A stretch of 64,000 nucleotides of DNA, taken from NCBI GenBank assembly GCA_009787835.1, contig WQSN01000004.1, forward strand, positions 1 through 64,000, in the 5' to 3' direction. The notes beneath the pieces are model-generated. The model was not told the origin of the DNA. It saw only the letters and a list, made by a program, of their open reading frames with translations, and ran no database searches. Of this stretch, positions 52,401 through 61,400 are shown one piece after another; within the stretch, counting starts at the first letter, position 1; each line of letters starts with the position of its first letter. The stretch is from Treponema sp. (GTDB taxonomy: Bacteria; Spirochaetota; Spirochaetia; Treponematales; Breznakiellaceae). Both the position numbers and the translations under genes were made by a program.

Positions 52401-53831
52401 GGCAAAAGTTTCAAGGAAAGAACCGCAGCCTGATGAGCACGCTTCGTTTACAGTAATATTGGTAATAATATCATTTGAAATGCTGATAGCCTTCATGTCC
52501 TGACCGCCAATGTCCAGGATGAAGCTGACGCCCGGAATATATTTTTGCGCGGCCGCGGCATGGGCTACAGTTTCAACTGTGTGGAAATCAGCGCCGAACG
52601 CTTTATCAAAAAGCAGTTCGCCGTAACCAGTGGTTCCCAGCGCGATAATTTCAAGCTTAATGCCCGCTTTCTTATATTTTTTATTCATGTCAAGCAATGC
52701 CTGCTTTACAACCTTCAGCGGTTCGCCCTTGTTGGAACTGTAAAAACAGTCAACAACATTTTCATCTTCGTCTATCAGCACAAATTTTGTAGTGGTGGAT
52801 CCTGCATCAATTCCAAGATACACGCGCAATGTATCCCCTTTTTTTAATGTGAGCGCCATGAGATCATCGTTTATATCCATCATTTTATGACGGGCAGTGA
52901 ACTCTTCCCTTTCATGAGATATATTAAAAAAATTCAAATTATGTATGTCAGAATTTCCCGCGATAATTTCACGGTACATGGAAAGGGATTTTAACGCGGC
53001 ATCGGGACTGAATTTATAATCAAAATCCGCGAACATTTCTTTAACAGAAAGAGCAGCTCCATAGGCGATGAAAAGCTCAGCTTTAGGGGGAATAATTATA
53101 TCAGCGTCGGAAAGCCCGAGACGCTCGACAAAAACCCTGATCAAAGTAGGATTAAACGTTAAAGGCCCGCCTTCAAAAACTACAGGCGGTTTAATCTCCA
53201 GTCCCTGCGACAGACCGCCGATAGTCTGCTTCGCGATTGCATGAAATGTTGAAAGGGCGATATCTTCCAATAACCCGCCCTGATTCAACAAAGGCTGAAT
53301 ATCTGTTTTGGCGAATACTCCGCAGCGGCCGGAAATATCATAAACCTGCGTACCCTTTGCGGCAAGAGCGTCAAATTCCTCAATTGGGATTCGCAGAAGA
53401 GATGCTACTTCATCAATAAAAGCTCCGGTCCCCCCTGCGCAGCTTCCGTTCATGCGCATGTCTCCTGCTACCAGCCGGTTAGTCGCTTTGTCATGGTAGA
53501 AGAAGACGATTTTTGCGTCCTGACCTCCCAATTCCACAGCGACTCTTGCCTGAGGATAGAAAGTTCTGACAGCGATTGAATTGGCTACCACTTCCTGGAT
53601 ATACGGAACATTGAGCAAGTCCGCAATAGCCCTGCCTCCCGATCCGCAGAAGGCAAGTTTATACTGCTCATGGGTATATTGGGAAAAAATCTCCTGTAAA
53701 AATGAGCGAACCATCTCGCTCTGACAGGCATTATGCCGCGCATACCGGGAAAAAATTACTTCGTTTGTATCACTCCTGATAACTACAGTCTTAACCGTAG
53801 TGGAGCCTACGTCTATACCTATGTGAATCAT
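49416..53831 (-). CDS. Double acyl-CoA dehydratase activase / DUF2229 fusion protein (HgdC/BadF family)
   Basis: A protein of about 1,471 residues. The first ASKHA ATPase (GIDVGSTTVK, ELGGQDAK, NGSCAGGTG, SGRCGVF) and the second (GIDAGSTTTK, DIGGQDMK, NEACSSGCG, GSRCTVF) both keep the nucleotide loops and the two cysteines that hold the bridging 4Fe-4S cluster in HgdC. A CPFCSNSC cluster follows, then a DUF2229/HgdB-like region ending in FGCLPNHVCGRG. Relatives drive ATP-dependent one-electron reductions in radical dehydratases and (by analogy) other enzymes. No dehydratase is nearby. ATG 53831 is preferred; an upstream in-frame TTG at 53855 lies within a likely promoter. Confidence 0.88.
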   Translation of the reverse strand: MIHIGIDVGSTTVKTVVIRSDTNEVIFSRYARHNACQSEMVRSFLQEIFSQYTHEQYKLAFCGSGGRAIADLLNVPYIQEVVANSIAVRTFYPQARVAVELGGQDAKIVFFYHDKATNRLVAGDMRMNGSCAGGTGAFIDEVASLLRIPIEEFDALAAKGTQVYDISGRCGVFAKTDIQPLLNQGGLLEDIALSTFHAIAKQTIGGLSQGLEIKPPVVFEGGPLTFNPTLIRVFVERLGLSDADIIIPPKAELFIAYGAALSVKEMFADFDYKFSPDAALKSLSMYREIIAGNSDIHNLNFFNISHEREEFTARHKMMDINDDLMALTLKKGDTLRVYLGIDAGSTTTKFVLIDEDENVVDCFYSSNKGEPLKVVKQALLDMNKKYKKAGIKLEIIALGTTGYGELLFDKAFGADFHTVETVAHAAAAQKYIPGVSFILDIGGQDMKAISISNDIITNITVNEACSSGCGSFLETFAGALNIPVSKIAESALNAKNPARLGSRCTVFMNSTIITEQKNGKQADDIMAGLCRSIVENVFTKVVRISSAAQLGNKIVVQGGTLKNDAVLRAFEQYLGKSVIRAPYPGEMGAIGIAILTRREINEHGYTSPHGTGGCSRFIGFDALKDFDYTQEANKICPFCSNSCNRTLVRFTNGLTWVTGNRCERGELVGDINDPVIREEANKITNNINSVPDMIKIRDELLFKDYPFTPVLPLNGITIGIPRVLDFWRNMPFWKVFWNALGFKTVISRKSSRKLYESGIQFVASDTVCFPAKLVHGHIQDLIDRKVNRIFFPQINRLPPDNPERFSTFTCPVLKGYPLSVRFSNNPQEKHNIPFDTPVCHWFSKRDQDNQLCVFMQKTFDIPGKAVLAAIEQAEKALNDFRRLMTDNGSKIIDEAEREGKFAVVIAGRHYQYDEHINHNLSRYFTGMGIPVLTLDSLPGIGKVKLDKSRVEITNNNHARLLSGAIIAANHPALEYVDIFSFGCGHDAVYTDEIARIMDEISGKSPLILKMDESEIAGPLRIRVRSFIETVMIRRKKEAHNAKPLGDPYPVKLKKTDKHKTILIPNASRAFCLVASGCLAYHGYITEPLPMGGADAIAMGKKYVHNDMCLPAQIVIGEAILALKSGKYDPDNTVVSNAKVLCDCRLANYMPLTRKALDEAGFPQVPVITTDMMDLKKAHPGMNFTAVTYANIVWGIIQTDALEYLRRKIRPYELEKGETDKVTENAFAEIADGLKKGGIPGSFKPFTRAIDDMCKIRYDRSKLREPVLIQGEYLLTFHPGSNQEVEKYLEKNGMEVIFPRMYGIYRHLFLQHTIAEMKEFRVKHSLYDTLFAFGGDKFMDIAVKHTDNIAKKHPLYESDVTLDEVWKLSDHIMHHSILSGESFLISADILHYAAKGIRSFVILQPFGCLPNHVCGRGIIKKLKEHYPGIQILPLDYDPDVSFANIENRLQMLIMNARFTKEQKTVNSGQNAL

Positions 53832-53904
53832 AAGGATTTTTTTAATTTCTATCAAAATTTTGATTTTTTTTCAATAGGGGGTCAATTTATGTTCAAATGC
53901 AACT

Positions 53905-53932
53905 TTGTAATGTATTAACTTCATGGTATAAC
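53905..53932 (+). promoter_or_regulatory. Promoter placed for a leaderless rRNA methyltransferase transcript
   Basis: TTGTAA (53905-53910) and TATAAC (53927-53932) are 16 bp apart, and the -10 box ends five bases before the ATG at 53938. No ribosome site is present. The divergent activase gene starts 106 bp away. Confidence 0.5.
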
Positions 53933-53937
53933 AAATT

Positions 53938-55113
53938 ATGGTGACAGGCGATATTTTGAAGTTACGGCTGGAAAGCATAACCGGCGGCGGAGAGGCGGTT
54001 GGACGGTTTGAAGGCATACCAGTCTTTGTTGAAGGCGGCGCGCCAGATGAAACTGTTTTATGCCGCGTTACAGAAGACAGAAAAAAATGGATGCGTTCTG
54101 AACTGCTTGAAATTATTGAGCCATCTCCTGCGCGCGTGGACAGCTTATGCGCGTTTAACAATAAATGCGGCGGATGTCCTCTTCAGCATATTGAGTACAA
54201 TACCCAGCTTGAAGCGAAAAAAAACATATTAAAAGATTCTCTGTTAAAATTTGGCGGAATTCCAGCTTCTGAAATGCCCGCAATCGATCCTGAAGTTTAT
54301 CCTTCACCGGAATGGGAATACCGCAATAGAATGCAATTTCACTGTATAAGGCAAGCGCCCGCAGGCAGTCCAAAATACGGCCTGATGGGACGGAGAAGCC
54401 CGGAAATAATCAGGGTTTCTGACTGCCCTGTCGCTTCCATTCAAATAAGGGATATTCTTCGCGTAAAAGAAAAAGAGCTTACACCGCCGCCCGGTAAAGA
54501 TCGTTTTACAGTATTCGCAAAGGACAATGTCATATTAAGCGAAGGCGGACAGGAGAGGGGAAAAATAAAACTCCTTGAAAAAGATGTACTAATCGACGCC
54601 GGTTTATTTTTTCAGAGTAACTGTTTTATGCTGGAAAAACTAATAATTGAACTGCGCAAGATTGCAAAGCAGGCGGACTGTAATTATCCAATGGCGGATC
54701 TTTACTGCGGCGTTGGGACATTTGCGATCTTTCTCTGCGATCTTTTTCCGAAAATAATCCTTGCAGAGGAAAACAAAGACGCCAAAAATCTCGCCCGTGA
54801 AAATTTAAAGGGAGCAAACGCGGAATTTTTCGCTCTATGCGATACACAGTGGCCGCGGACAATATTGCGTAATAAAGCAGCAATAGGCTTTGCTGTAGTT
54901 GATCCGCCAAGATCAGGGCTTAACTCCAATACCGCATCAGCGCTGGCCAATAATGGGCCGCCTGTTATTGCCTATGTATCCTGTAACACAGTCTCGCTGG
55001 CCCGCGATTCAAAAATCCTTGCAAGAGGCGGCTATAAACTGAAAGAGCTGAAACTATTTGATTTTTATCCCCAGACCGCGCACATAGAAAGTTTAGCAGT
55101 GTTTGTAAAATAG
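53938..55113 (+). CDS. 23S rRNA (uracil-5-)-methyltransferase, RlmD/TrmA family
   Basis: An N-terminal TRAM RNA-binding domain (ILKLRLESITGGGEAVGR) is followed by the cysteine set for a 4Fe-4S cluster (CAFNNKCGGCPLQH), then the methyltransferase domain: ADLYCGVGTFAIFL binds SAM, VVDPPRSGL is motif IV and YVSCNT holds the nucleophilic Cys. It methylates C5 of a uridine in rRNA (RlmD or RlmC type) or tRNA; sequence does not decide which. It has 391 residues, normal for the family. Confidence 0.92.
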   Translation: MVTGDILKLRLESITGGGEAVGRFEGIPVFVEGGAPDETVLCRVTEDRKKWMRSELLEIIEPSPARVDSLCAFNNKCGGCPLQHIEYNTQLEAKKNILKDSLLKFGGIPASEMPAIDPEVYPSPEWEYRNRMQFHCIRQAPAGSPKYGLMGRRSPEIIRVSDCPVASIQIRDILRVKEKELTPPPGKDRFTVFAKDNVILSEGGQERGKIKLLEKDVLIDAGLFFQSNCFMLEKLIIELRKIAKQADCNYPMADLYCGVGTFAIFLCDLFPKIILAEENKDAKNLARENLKGANAEFFALCDTQWPRTILRNKAAIGFAVVDPPRSGLNSNTASALANNGPPVIAYVSCNTVSLARDSKILARGGYKLKELKLFDFYPQTAHIESLAVFVK

Positions 55114-55129
55114 TTCTGTTTAACCACCC

Positions 55130-55158
55130 TTGATATATAATAATAAATTTGGGATAAT
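55130..55158 (+). promoter_or_regulatory. Promoter placed for a leaderless small-protein transcript
   Basis: TTGATA (55130-55135) and GATAAT (55153-55158), each 5/6 to consensus, are 17 bp apart. The -10 box ends seven bases before the ATG at 55166 and there is no Shine-Dalgarno sequence in range. Confidence 0.5.
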
Positions 55159-55165
55159 TTTAACC

Positions 55166-55606
55166 ATGAAAAATGAAGAAAATAAGATTCTATCAGTTGA
55201 AGATATACTACACCTTCAAAGTGATAAAAACAATCAAAAAGATAAAATAATGCCTAATGTAGACACAAGCAAATACGTTCTACAACAAAAACCAAAAGTG
55301 GAAGCGGCGCGCAGCTTTGCCACCTCTGTAAACATCACAGAAGAACAGCGAAAACAGTTCAATCAGGGCAATACAGCAGCGCCAAACCGCAATACCATAC
55401 TGGCCGAACAAGCCCGTCAGGCAATTAAAATAGTAGAGCAAAACGCCCAAAAGGAAGCCATAGAAAGCAAAAAGACAGTTGAAGAAAAAAAAGTAAAAGA
55501 TGGAAAAGACATAAAAAAACTTGCCGATGAAATCAGAGGCGGTAAATTTGACTTTAACTTCGGCGCCCTTATCGAAGGCTCAAAGAATCTTAAAGATACT
55601 ATTTGA
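55166..55606 (+). CDS. Small charged protein of unknown function
   Basis: I do not recognise this 146-residue protein. It is rich in Lys, Glu, Gln and Asn, with a long helical segment likely to form a coiled coil (residues about 70-125) and a C-terminal tail GGKFDFNFGALIEGSKNL. There is no signal peptide or membrane helix. ATG 55166 is taken as the start because a promoter-like pair lies just upstream; a longer frame from 55130 would begin inside that promoter. The gene ends before two hairpin-forming repeats. Confidence 0.6.
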   Translation: MKNEENKILSVEDILHLQSDKNNQKDKIMPNVDTSKYVLQQKPKVEAARSFATSVNITEEQRKQFNQGNTAAPNRNTILAEQARQAIKIVEQNAQKEAIESKKTVEEKKVKDGKDIKKLADEIRGGKFDFNFGALIEGSKNLKDTI

Positions 55607-55614
55607 ATTGAATT

Positions 55615-55684
55615 GTCCGCAGATTAAACGGATTATTATGGATTATAGGGAAGAAATGTTTTAAATCCGTTTTAATTCACAGAC
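55615..55684. repeat. Imperfect 20-bp inverted repeat, possible dispersed element
   Basis: GTCCGCAGATTAAACGGATT (55615-55634) pairs with the segment 55664-55684 (core AATCCGTTTTAAT) with about four mismatches and one bulge. It lies just after the stop of the small unknown gene and may end its transcript. The sequence style is that of short palindromic repeats scattered between genes in many bacteria. Confidence 0.5.
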
Positions 55685-55721
55685 CTTTAATTTCTATATC
55701 AACGATTAGGGAGTCATGTAT

Positions 55722-55775
55722 CTAACATTACCTATGTACACTATTTACACAGTGTACTATAGATAGATATGTTAG
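55722..55775. terminator. Bipartite hairpin at the end of the lipoprotein gene
   Basis: Two stacked inverted repeats: outer CTAACAT/ATGTTAG (55722-55728 and 55769-55775) and inner GTACACT/AGTGTAC around ATTTACAC. The outer right arm contains the stop codon of the minus-strand lipoprotein gene. With the repeat at 55615 it separates two convergent genes. No long T run follows, so it may also serve mRNA stability. Confidence 0.5.
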
Positions 55776-56431
55776 CGATCAAACGCTTCTTTCATTCGCT
55801 CTTCAGCGTTAAAAGTGGCCATGGGTGGAACAAGTAAAATATCGTTCATGCGCTCTTCAGCATCGAAGTACCTGGGTTTCGAAGAATCATATAAAATTGA
55901 CCATTTTTCCCTTAACATGTCTATTATTTTGTCCGCTTCAGTTTTATCAATCGCCGCTATGCAAACTACCTCGTTATCAATTGTCTTTCCAAGGCGCATT
56001 ATTTGAATTTTTACGGAATTATTTAATTCATATACCATGTCAGGATAATGAGAAATTTTTGCATCTTCCGGTTCCCCAAGCATAGCAATCAGTAAACCTA
56101 CAGTTGCCCAATATTTAGCCGCTTCAATGGCTATTGTATCAGCGCTTCCAATACCTAACCCAACACCCAGGAATTCATCATCATACATCAAACCCCACGT
56201 TCTGGCTGCATTCCAATCTTCAGGTAAAATTTCTGGCAGCCAGGGGATAGTTTTTAGTTGGCCAGGTATTATATCCACGGGGAAAGTATCCATATCCCAT
56301 GACCAGTCAGCTACAGTTTCCAGTTTAGGAAGAGATGTTGAATCTGTTTTGGGAACAGAATTACAGCCAATAAACGCAAAAAAAGCCAAAATTGCAATAA
56401 GAGGCAATATAATACGAAAAATTTTGTTCAC
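55772..56431 (-). CDS. Lipoprotein of unknown function
   Basis: The N-terminus (MNKIFRIILPLIAILAFFAF) and lipobox FIGC predict a lipidated envelope protein of 219 residues. The body contains DWSWDMDTFP and an Ala/Gly helix (GLGIGSADTIAIEAAKYWA), reminiscent of the alternating strand-helix plan of LPP20-type lipoproteins, but the match is too weak to name. The C-terminus repeats F(D/N)AEERM twice, 22 residues apart. The start is GTG with a good AAGGAG site. Confidence 0.75.
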   Translation of the reverse strand: MNKIFRIILPLIAILAFFAFIGCNSVPKTDSTSLPKLETVADWSWDMDTFPVDIIPGQLKTIPWLPEILPEDWNAARTWGLMYDDEFLGVGLGIGSADTIAIEAAKYWATVGLLIAMLGEPEDAKISHYPDMVYELNNSVKIQIMRLGKTIDNEVVCIAAIDKTEADKIIDMLREKWSILYDSSKPRYFDAEERMNDILLVPPMATFNAEERMKEAFDR

Positions 56432-56458
56432 TGAGAATCTCCTTGTATAATAAATTTA

Positions 56459-56486
56459 ATTATATTTTAAAATTCAAAAAAATCAA
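56459..56486 (-). promoter_or_regulatory. Promoter of the lipoprotein gene
   Basis: On the minus strand TTGATT (56481-56486) and a perfect TATAAT (56459-56464) are 16 bp apart. The predicted leader is about 20 bases and contains AAGGAG before the GTG at 56431. Confidence 0.6.
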
Positions 56487-56519
56487 GAAAATTTTCGGTT
56501 ATTTTTAATGAATGATAAA

Positions 56520-57575
56520 TCAGCCCTTTTCGCTCAAACCATCTTTTGCGGCAAGAATCTGATCATTTACCTGATTAAAAACATCCACGATTAGCGGATC
56601 AAAATGGCCGCCTGAGCTGCTTAAAATTACATTAACCGCTTCTTCATGGGTAAAGGCTTTTTTGTAGGGGCGTTCCGAAACAAGAGCGTCATATACGTCA
56701 ATGATTGCCATAAGGCGTCCCTGAAGAGGAATCTCTTTTCCTTTAAGGCCGTAAGGGTATCCCGATCCGTTCCAGCATTCGTGGTGATACGCCGCTATCA
56801 TTTTGGCGTTTTGTAAAAAATCAGCGTCCCCTGTCTGTTTCATGGTTTTATCAATGATCCGTTCACCCGCGATGGAATGCGTTTTCATTGTTTTTTTCTC
56901 TTCCTGTGTCAGGGGACCGGGCTTGTTTAAGATGGAATCAGAAATGGTTATTTTTCCCAAATCATGCAATCGCGCCGATGAAATCACAGACGCCATGTTC
57001 CAGTCACGCATTTCGTCTGTATATATTTCACGTTCCATCATCGCTTCAATTAAAATTTTTAAATAAACGGCGGTTCTGTCTATATGACCGCCTGTGTTCT
57101 TATCGCGATGCTCCACAAGTTCCGCCATTGTCTGCACAATGCCGTTCTGCAGAAGCACAAGCTGTTCCATACGGCGGGCAAGCTGCGCTGTACGTTCACG
57201 TATTAATTCATCAAGCTGCAGATGGTTTTTTATGCGGTTAAGCAGCACCGGAACAGAAAATGGTTTCATAATAAAATCCACTGCTCCCATTTCAATGCCC
57301 ATTGCCTCGCATACAGGATCAGTGCGTCCGGTCAGAAATATTACAGGAATTTCCGCGTATGTTTCACTTGATTTTAATTTCTTCATCGCTTCAAAACCTG
57401 TCATTTCAGGCATTTCAACATCAAGTAAAATAAGATCGGGTTTGAACTTTTCCAATGCCATAAACATTTTTGTCGCGGAAGCCAGGGCTATGACCCTGTA
57501 CTGTTTCACAAGAGCTTCTTCCGCCATCGTAAGGTTTGTAGCGTTATCGTCAATCAGGAAAATGGTTTTCTGCAT
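56520..57575 (-). CDS. Response regulator with HD-GYP cyclic-di-GMP phosphodiesterase domain
   Basis: Receiver domain at 1-120 with Asp52 (LLDVEMPEM). The HD-GYP domain spans about 145-345: HRDKNTGGH, the HD pair His204/Asp205 in ARLHDLGKI, AAYHHECWNGSGYP (GYP at 272-274) and DVYDALVSERPY. All metal ligands appear intact, so it should hydrolyse cyclic di-GMP when phosphorylated. It is the last gene of the phosphorelay operon, 15 bp after the double-receiver gene. GGGG eight bases upstream is a moderate ribosome site. Confidence 0.93.
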   Translation of the reverse strand: MQKTIFLIDDNATNLTMAEEALVKQYRVIALASATKMFMALEKFKPDLILLDVEMPEMTGFEAMKKLKSSETYAEIPVIFLTGRTDPVCEAMGIEMGAVDFIMKPFSVPVLLNRIKNHLQLDELIRERTAQLARRMEQLVLLQNGIVQTMAELVEHRDKNTGGHIDRTAVYLKILIEAMMEREIYTDEMRDWNMASVISSARLHDLGKITISDSILNKPGPLTQEEKKTMKTHSIAGERIIDKTMKQTGDADFLQNAKMIAAYHHECWNGSGYPYGLKGKEIPLQGRLMAIIDVYDALVSERPYKKAFTHEEAVNVILSSSGGHFDPLIVDVFNQVNDQILAAKDGLSEKG

Positions 57576-57590
57576 AACTTTACCCCATGT

Positions 57591-58448
57591 TTAATCATAT
57601 AATTTTTTGTTTTCATCCCTGACTTTCCGCAGTTCACCGGCTATCCTAATATGCTTTGCGACCTTATCATTAAGCTCTTTTGGTTTAAAAGGCTTTACAA
57701 TGAAATCAGAAGCTCCAAGAGTAATAGCCTCGTTTACATGATCCTGCGTCCCTTCGGTTGATATAATTATTATCGGAGTATCTTTATGTTCAGGTAATTT
57801 TTTTATTATACTTATCAGGTCAAACCCGTTTAAGCCCGGCATCACATAATCGAGCAGGATGCAATCGGGCTTTCTAACATTCAAAAAGTCCAGCACATCT
57901 TCGGATTTAGAGAGCACATATACCTTGTATCTGTCGCTAAGCGCGTACTGAATCGCCCTGAGCATACTGGAAACATCGTCAACTACAAGCACGCTCGGTT
58001 TATTGCTGCCGTCATCATCGAATACGGCGAACTTGCTCTTTCTTGGATCCAGCTGGGTATTTATTGTTTCAATCAGCTTTGTAGTTGAATACGGTTTTAC
58101 AACATAATCAACAGCGCCAAGGCTAAGACCCTTTACCACGCTCTCTCTGTCGCTTTTGCCTGTCAGAAAAATAACAGGAATTCCGGAATAACGTTCGTCT
58201 TCTTTAAGGCTTCTTATAACTTCATACCCGTCTACAAACGGCATATTTACATCCAGCAAAATTAAATCCGGAATAAAGTTCTCAAGGAATTCCATCAGTT
58301 TAACAAATGATTCAGCCGGGTAGATTTCAAAAAATTCGCTCAGCCTGCTTTTTACTGATACCAGGCTGTAATTTACATCATCAACATAAATGATTTTTTT
58401 ACGTCTTCCGGAAAAATCATATATGGATTTAAAATCAGAACTTTTCAT
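57591..58448 (-). CDS. Double receiver-domain protein
   Basis: Two complete receiver domains and no output domain: the first (18-135) has Asp66 in LILLDVNMP, the second (151-275) has Asp200 in CILLDYVMP; each keeps its acidic pair (VDD) and Lys (VVKPY, IVKPF). Such proteins act as phosphate shuttles or sinks, or as adaptors by protein contact. Lying between a kinase with two HPt domains and an HD-GYP regulator it probably passes phosphate between them. AGGAGGAAGG precedes the ATG. Thirteen bases separate it from the kinase gene. Confidence 0.9.
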   Translation of the reverse strand: MKSSDFKSIYDFSGRRKKIIYVDDVNYSLVSVKSRLSEFFEIYPAESFVKLMEFLENFIPDLILLDVNMPFVDGYEVIRSLKEDERYSGIPVIFLTGKSDRESVVKGLSLGAVDYVVKPYSTTKLIETINTQLDPRKSKFAVFDDDGSNKPSVLVVDDVSSMLRAIQYALSDRYKVYVLSKSEDVLDFLNVRKPDCILLDYVMPGLNGFDLISIIKKLPEHKDTPIIIISTEGTQDHVNEAITLGASDFIVKPFKPKELNDKVAKHIRIAGELRKVRDENKKLYD

Positions 58449-58461
58449 GACCTTCCTCCTG

Positions 58462-61400
58462 TCAGTTATTTAAATAAGAAAGTTTTTGAACGATTTGAGA
58501 AAAATTCATTCTGTTTAAATTTTCCCGCAGCCACTGGGCAAGCCCGTCATCTGATTCATATTTATACTTTTCTATTTCCGCCATGGCCGCGTCCGCCTCA
58601 TCCATCTCATAAGACTTGCAGGCTTTGTAAAGATTTAACAGTATTTCATCATCAGGCTTGTCCTTTACCGGTTTTTGATCATCGCCTTCAATTCTTGACA
58701 GCATGTCTTCTATGCCGCAGATCATTTTCTTCGCAGCTTCCACAAAAGCCGTGTTGTTAATTTTTATATAGTCGATATCGGCGTTCTTCGACGCCTCTTC
58801 CAGTTCTGCGGCTGTGTGGCCAATTTTGTCCGCGTAAATATCCAGGCTGATCCCTTTAATGCCATGAACTTTAATTCTGTAATCGCCGATTTTATCCTCG
58901 CTGAAATTTTCTACTACATCAAGCATGGTGCGGACATTGTCTGCGTAAGAGCGAAGGAGTTTTATATACATTTTTTCATCGCCGCCATAGCGATCAAGGC
59001 CTTTGACTATATCCAGCCCTTCCACTTCTTCATAAAAAAGCGGCGAATCATTGCCCTCCTGCGTCCCGGATAAAAAGTCCGCGTATTCCTGCGCTTCGTT
59101 TTCAGCTTCCTCGAAATCGCTGTGATGCACAAACTCCGAAATCCTGTCCAGAACCGCCTTTGTCTCTTTTGAGTAACTCTTTATTTCAGAAATAATGTCT
59201 AATGTGCCCTTGCGGTTATAAACAGCGCATTTTTCCTTTATTGCAAGCAGTTTGCCGTGTAAATCATCAATATCGTCGGTTCCGTATATATCGCGTTTTG
59301 TATCAAGTTTTTTCAGCACTGCCTTCAGTTCTTTAATGAAATCCGGAACAGAGGCTGTAACCTGTTCATGATCTTTTTCCCTGCCTGATATTTCCAGTTT
59401 ACCTGCAAGTTCAGAGAGCATGCTCTCCCCAATGTTCCAAAGAGAGCTTTTTATGCCATGAACCTTGATTGTAAAATTCCTCAATACCTCTTCGTCCTTA
59501 AACCCGGTATTCTTCCTGTGCTCATCCAGCCAGTCTATTGTCTTTTGTGCGTCTCTTATAAATGATTCCTGCAGCAGGCTGTTAACATTCGGCACGCCGC
59601 TTACGCGCCCTTCAGCCCCGGAAAACTGAATCTGCGCGGCTTCAATTACTTCGGCGCTCTGCCTGTCGCGGATCAGCTTGTTCAGCACAGAGTTAAGCTG
59701 CCTTATGTCAATCGGTTTTGAAATAAATTCATCAAAGCCGTTGCTCAGGAATATTTCAGACTGCCCCACAAGCGCGTTAGCTGTCAACGCAACGATTGGA
59801 GCGTTATATGCCATTGCGCGCAGGCGTTTTGCGGTTTCCATTCCGTCCATTTCAGGCATCATGTGATCCATAAATATAATGTCGTACACTTTTCCGCTTT
59901 TGATTTTATCTATCGCTTCCTGTCCGCTCATGGCAGTGTCTATCTGGAGCCTGTAAAGTTTCATAAGCCCCATCGCTACATACAGGTTTGTTTCAACATC
60001 ATCCACTATAAGCACGCTCCCGTAAGGCATCGGGTTACGCACAATCTGCCCCCTCTTCCTGCGCGCGAGGTAGCTCATCCTGAACTTCTTAAAATTCGCC
60101 GCGACTTCCTTTCCAAGCACATCTGAGTCTACAATCCCCTGCGGCAGGTATATCGTAAACAATGTGCCCTTTGCAGGCGCGCTTTCAACGCGGATCTCTC
60201 CGTCCATGAGCGTTATAAGCCGCTGCGTAATAACAAGACCAAGGCCTGTTCCCTCTACTGTTGTGTTCTTCTCCCGGTCAAAGCGTGAATATTCTTCAAA
60301 CAGCCTTCCCAGCTGTTCCTTAGACATTCCGCGTCCTGTGTCGCGTATTCCCAATACCAAAGTTATCCCTTCTTTCTCTGATATTTTTTTAGCAGCCACA
60401 GACAAGGTTACCTTTCCTTCGTCTGTGTATTTGAACGCATTGGACAAAAGGTTATTTAATATTTGCTTAATCCTGAGTTCATCGCCGATCAATTTTGCAG
60501 GGACTTTTTCATCAATATGAAGCTCAAACTCAATTGGTTTACTGTTAATATGCATCATATTAAGATGTACAGAATCATTTATCATGTCCGCGACTTTATA
60601 TTTGTCAGACATGATATCCATTTTCCCTGCTTCAATTTTTGAGAAATCAAGTATGTCATTGATAATACCCAATAACATATCGCACGAACTGTATATCCTG
60701 CCAAGCCCTTCCTCGATTTCGTCGGGAAGCGTTGTATGCTGTATTAAAAGTTCGGTAACGCCCAATATAGCGTTCATCGGGGTGCGTATTTCGTGGCTCA
60801 TATTGGCCAGAAACGCGGACTTAGAACGCGAAGATGCGAGAGCAGCGGCTTCCATTTCCTTGCGCTGCGTTATATCATGCGCGATGCATACCATCCCAAT
60901 TATCTGACCGTCCAGAATGAGCGGAATTCTTGATGTCTCAAAAAGCATGATAGTCCCGTCAAAGCGCGGCACATGTTCCTCGATTGTGATAGTCTTTCCT
61001 TTATTGATAACTTCGTGATCATTCCTGTTAAATGATTCCATTAAATCATCAGGCAGCCCGAGATTTTTTTCACTGTCTTCGCCTGTAATGTCTTCAGGCT
61101 TCTTTCCGAAATGTTCCAGGAAAGCCTTATTGCAATGAATAAAACGCAGGCTGGAATCTTTTGTAAAAATAATGTCAGGAATGGAATCAAACAATGTCAT
61201 AAGAGTGGTTGTCTGAAGCGCGAGTTCATGCGTTCTCTTCGCGACCAATGAGTGGCGGTTTATCATGTTTACCATCATCAGACTGACAGATCGCAGAATC
61301 GCGATTTCTTCTTCTGTAAAATTACGCTCGTTTCTGCAATCATCAATACTGAAAATCCCCCAGAACTGCTTGTCCAGATAAAGGGGTATCAGCAAAATTG

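Noticed and set aside
53832..53855. Upstream in-frame TTG as the start of the double activase
   Set aside because: No ribosome site is near it and it falls within a possible promoter (TTGACC-17-CAAAAT). Family proteins begin close to the ATG at 53831.
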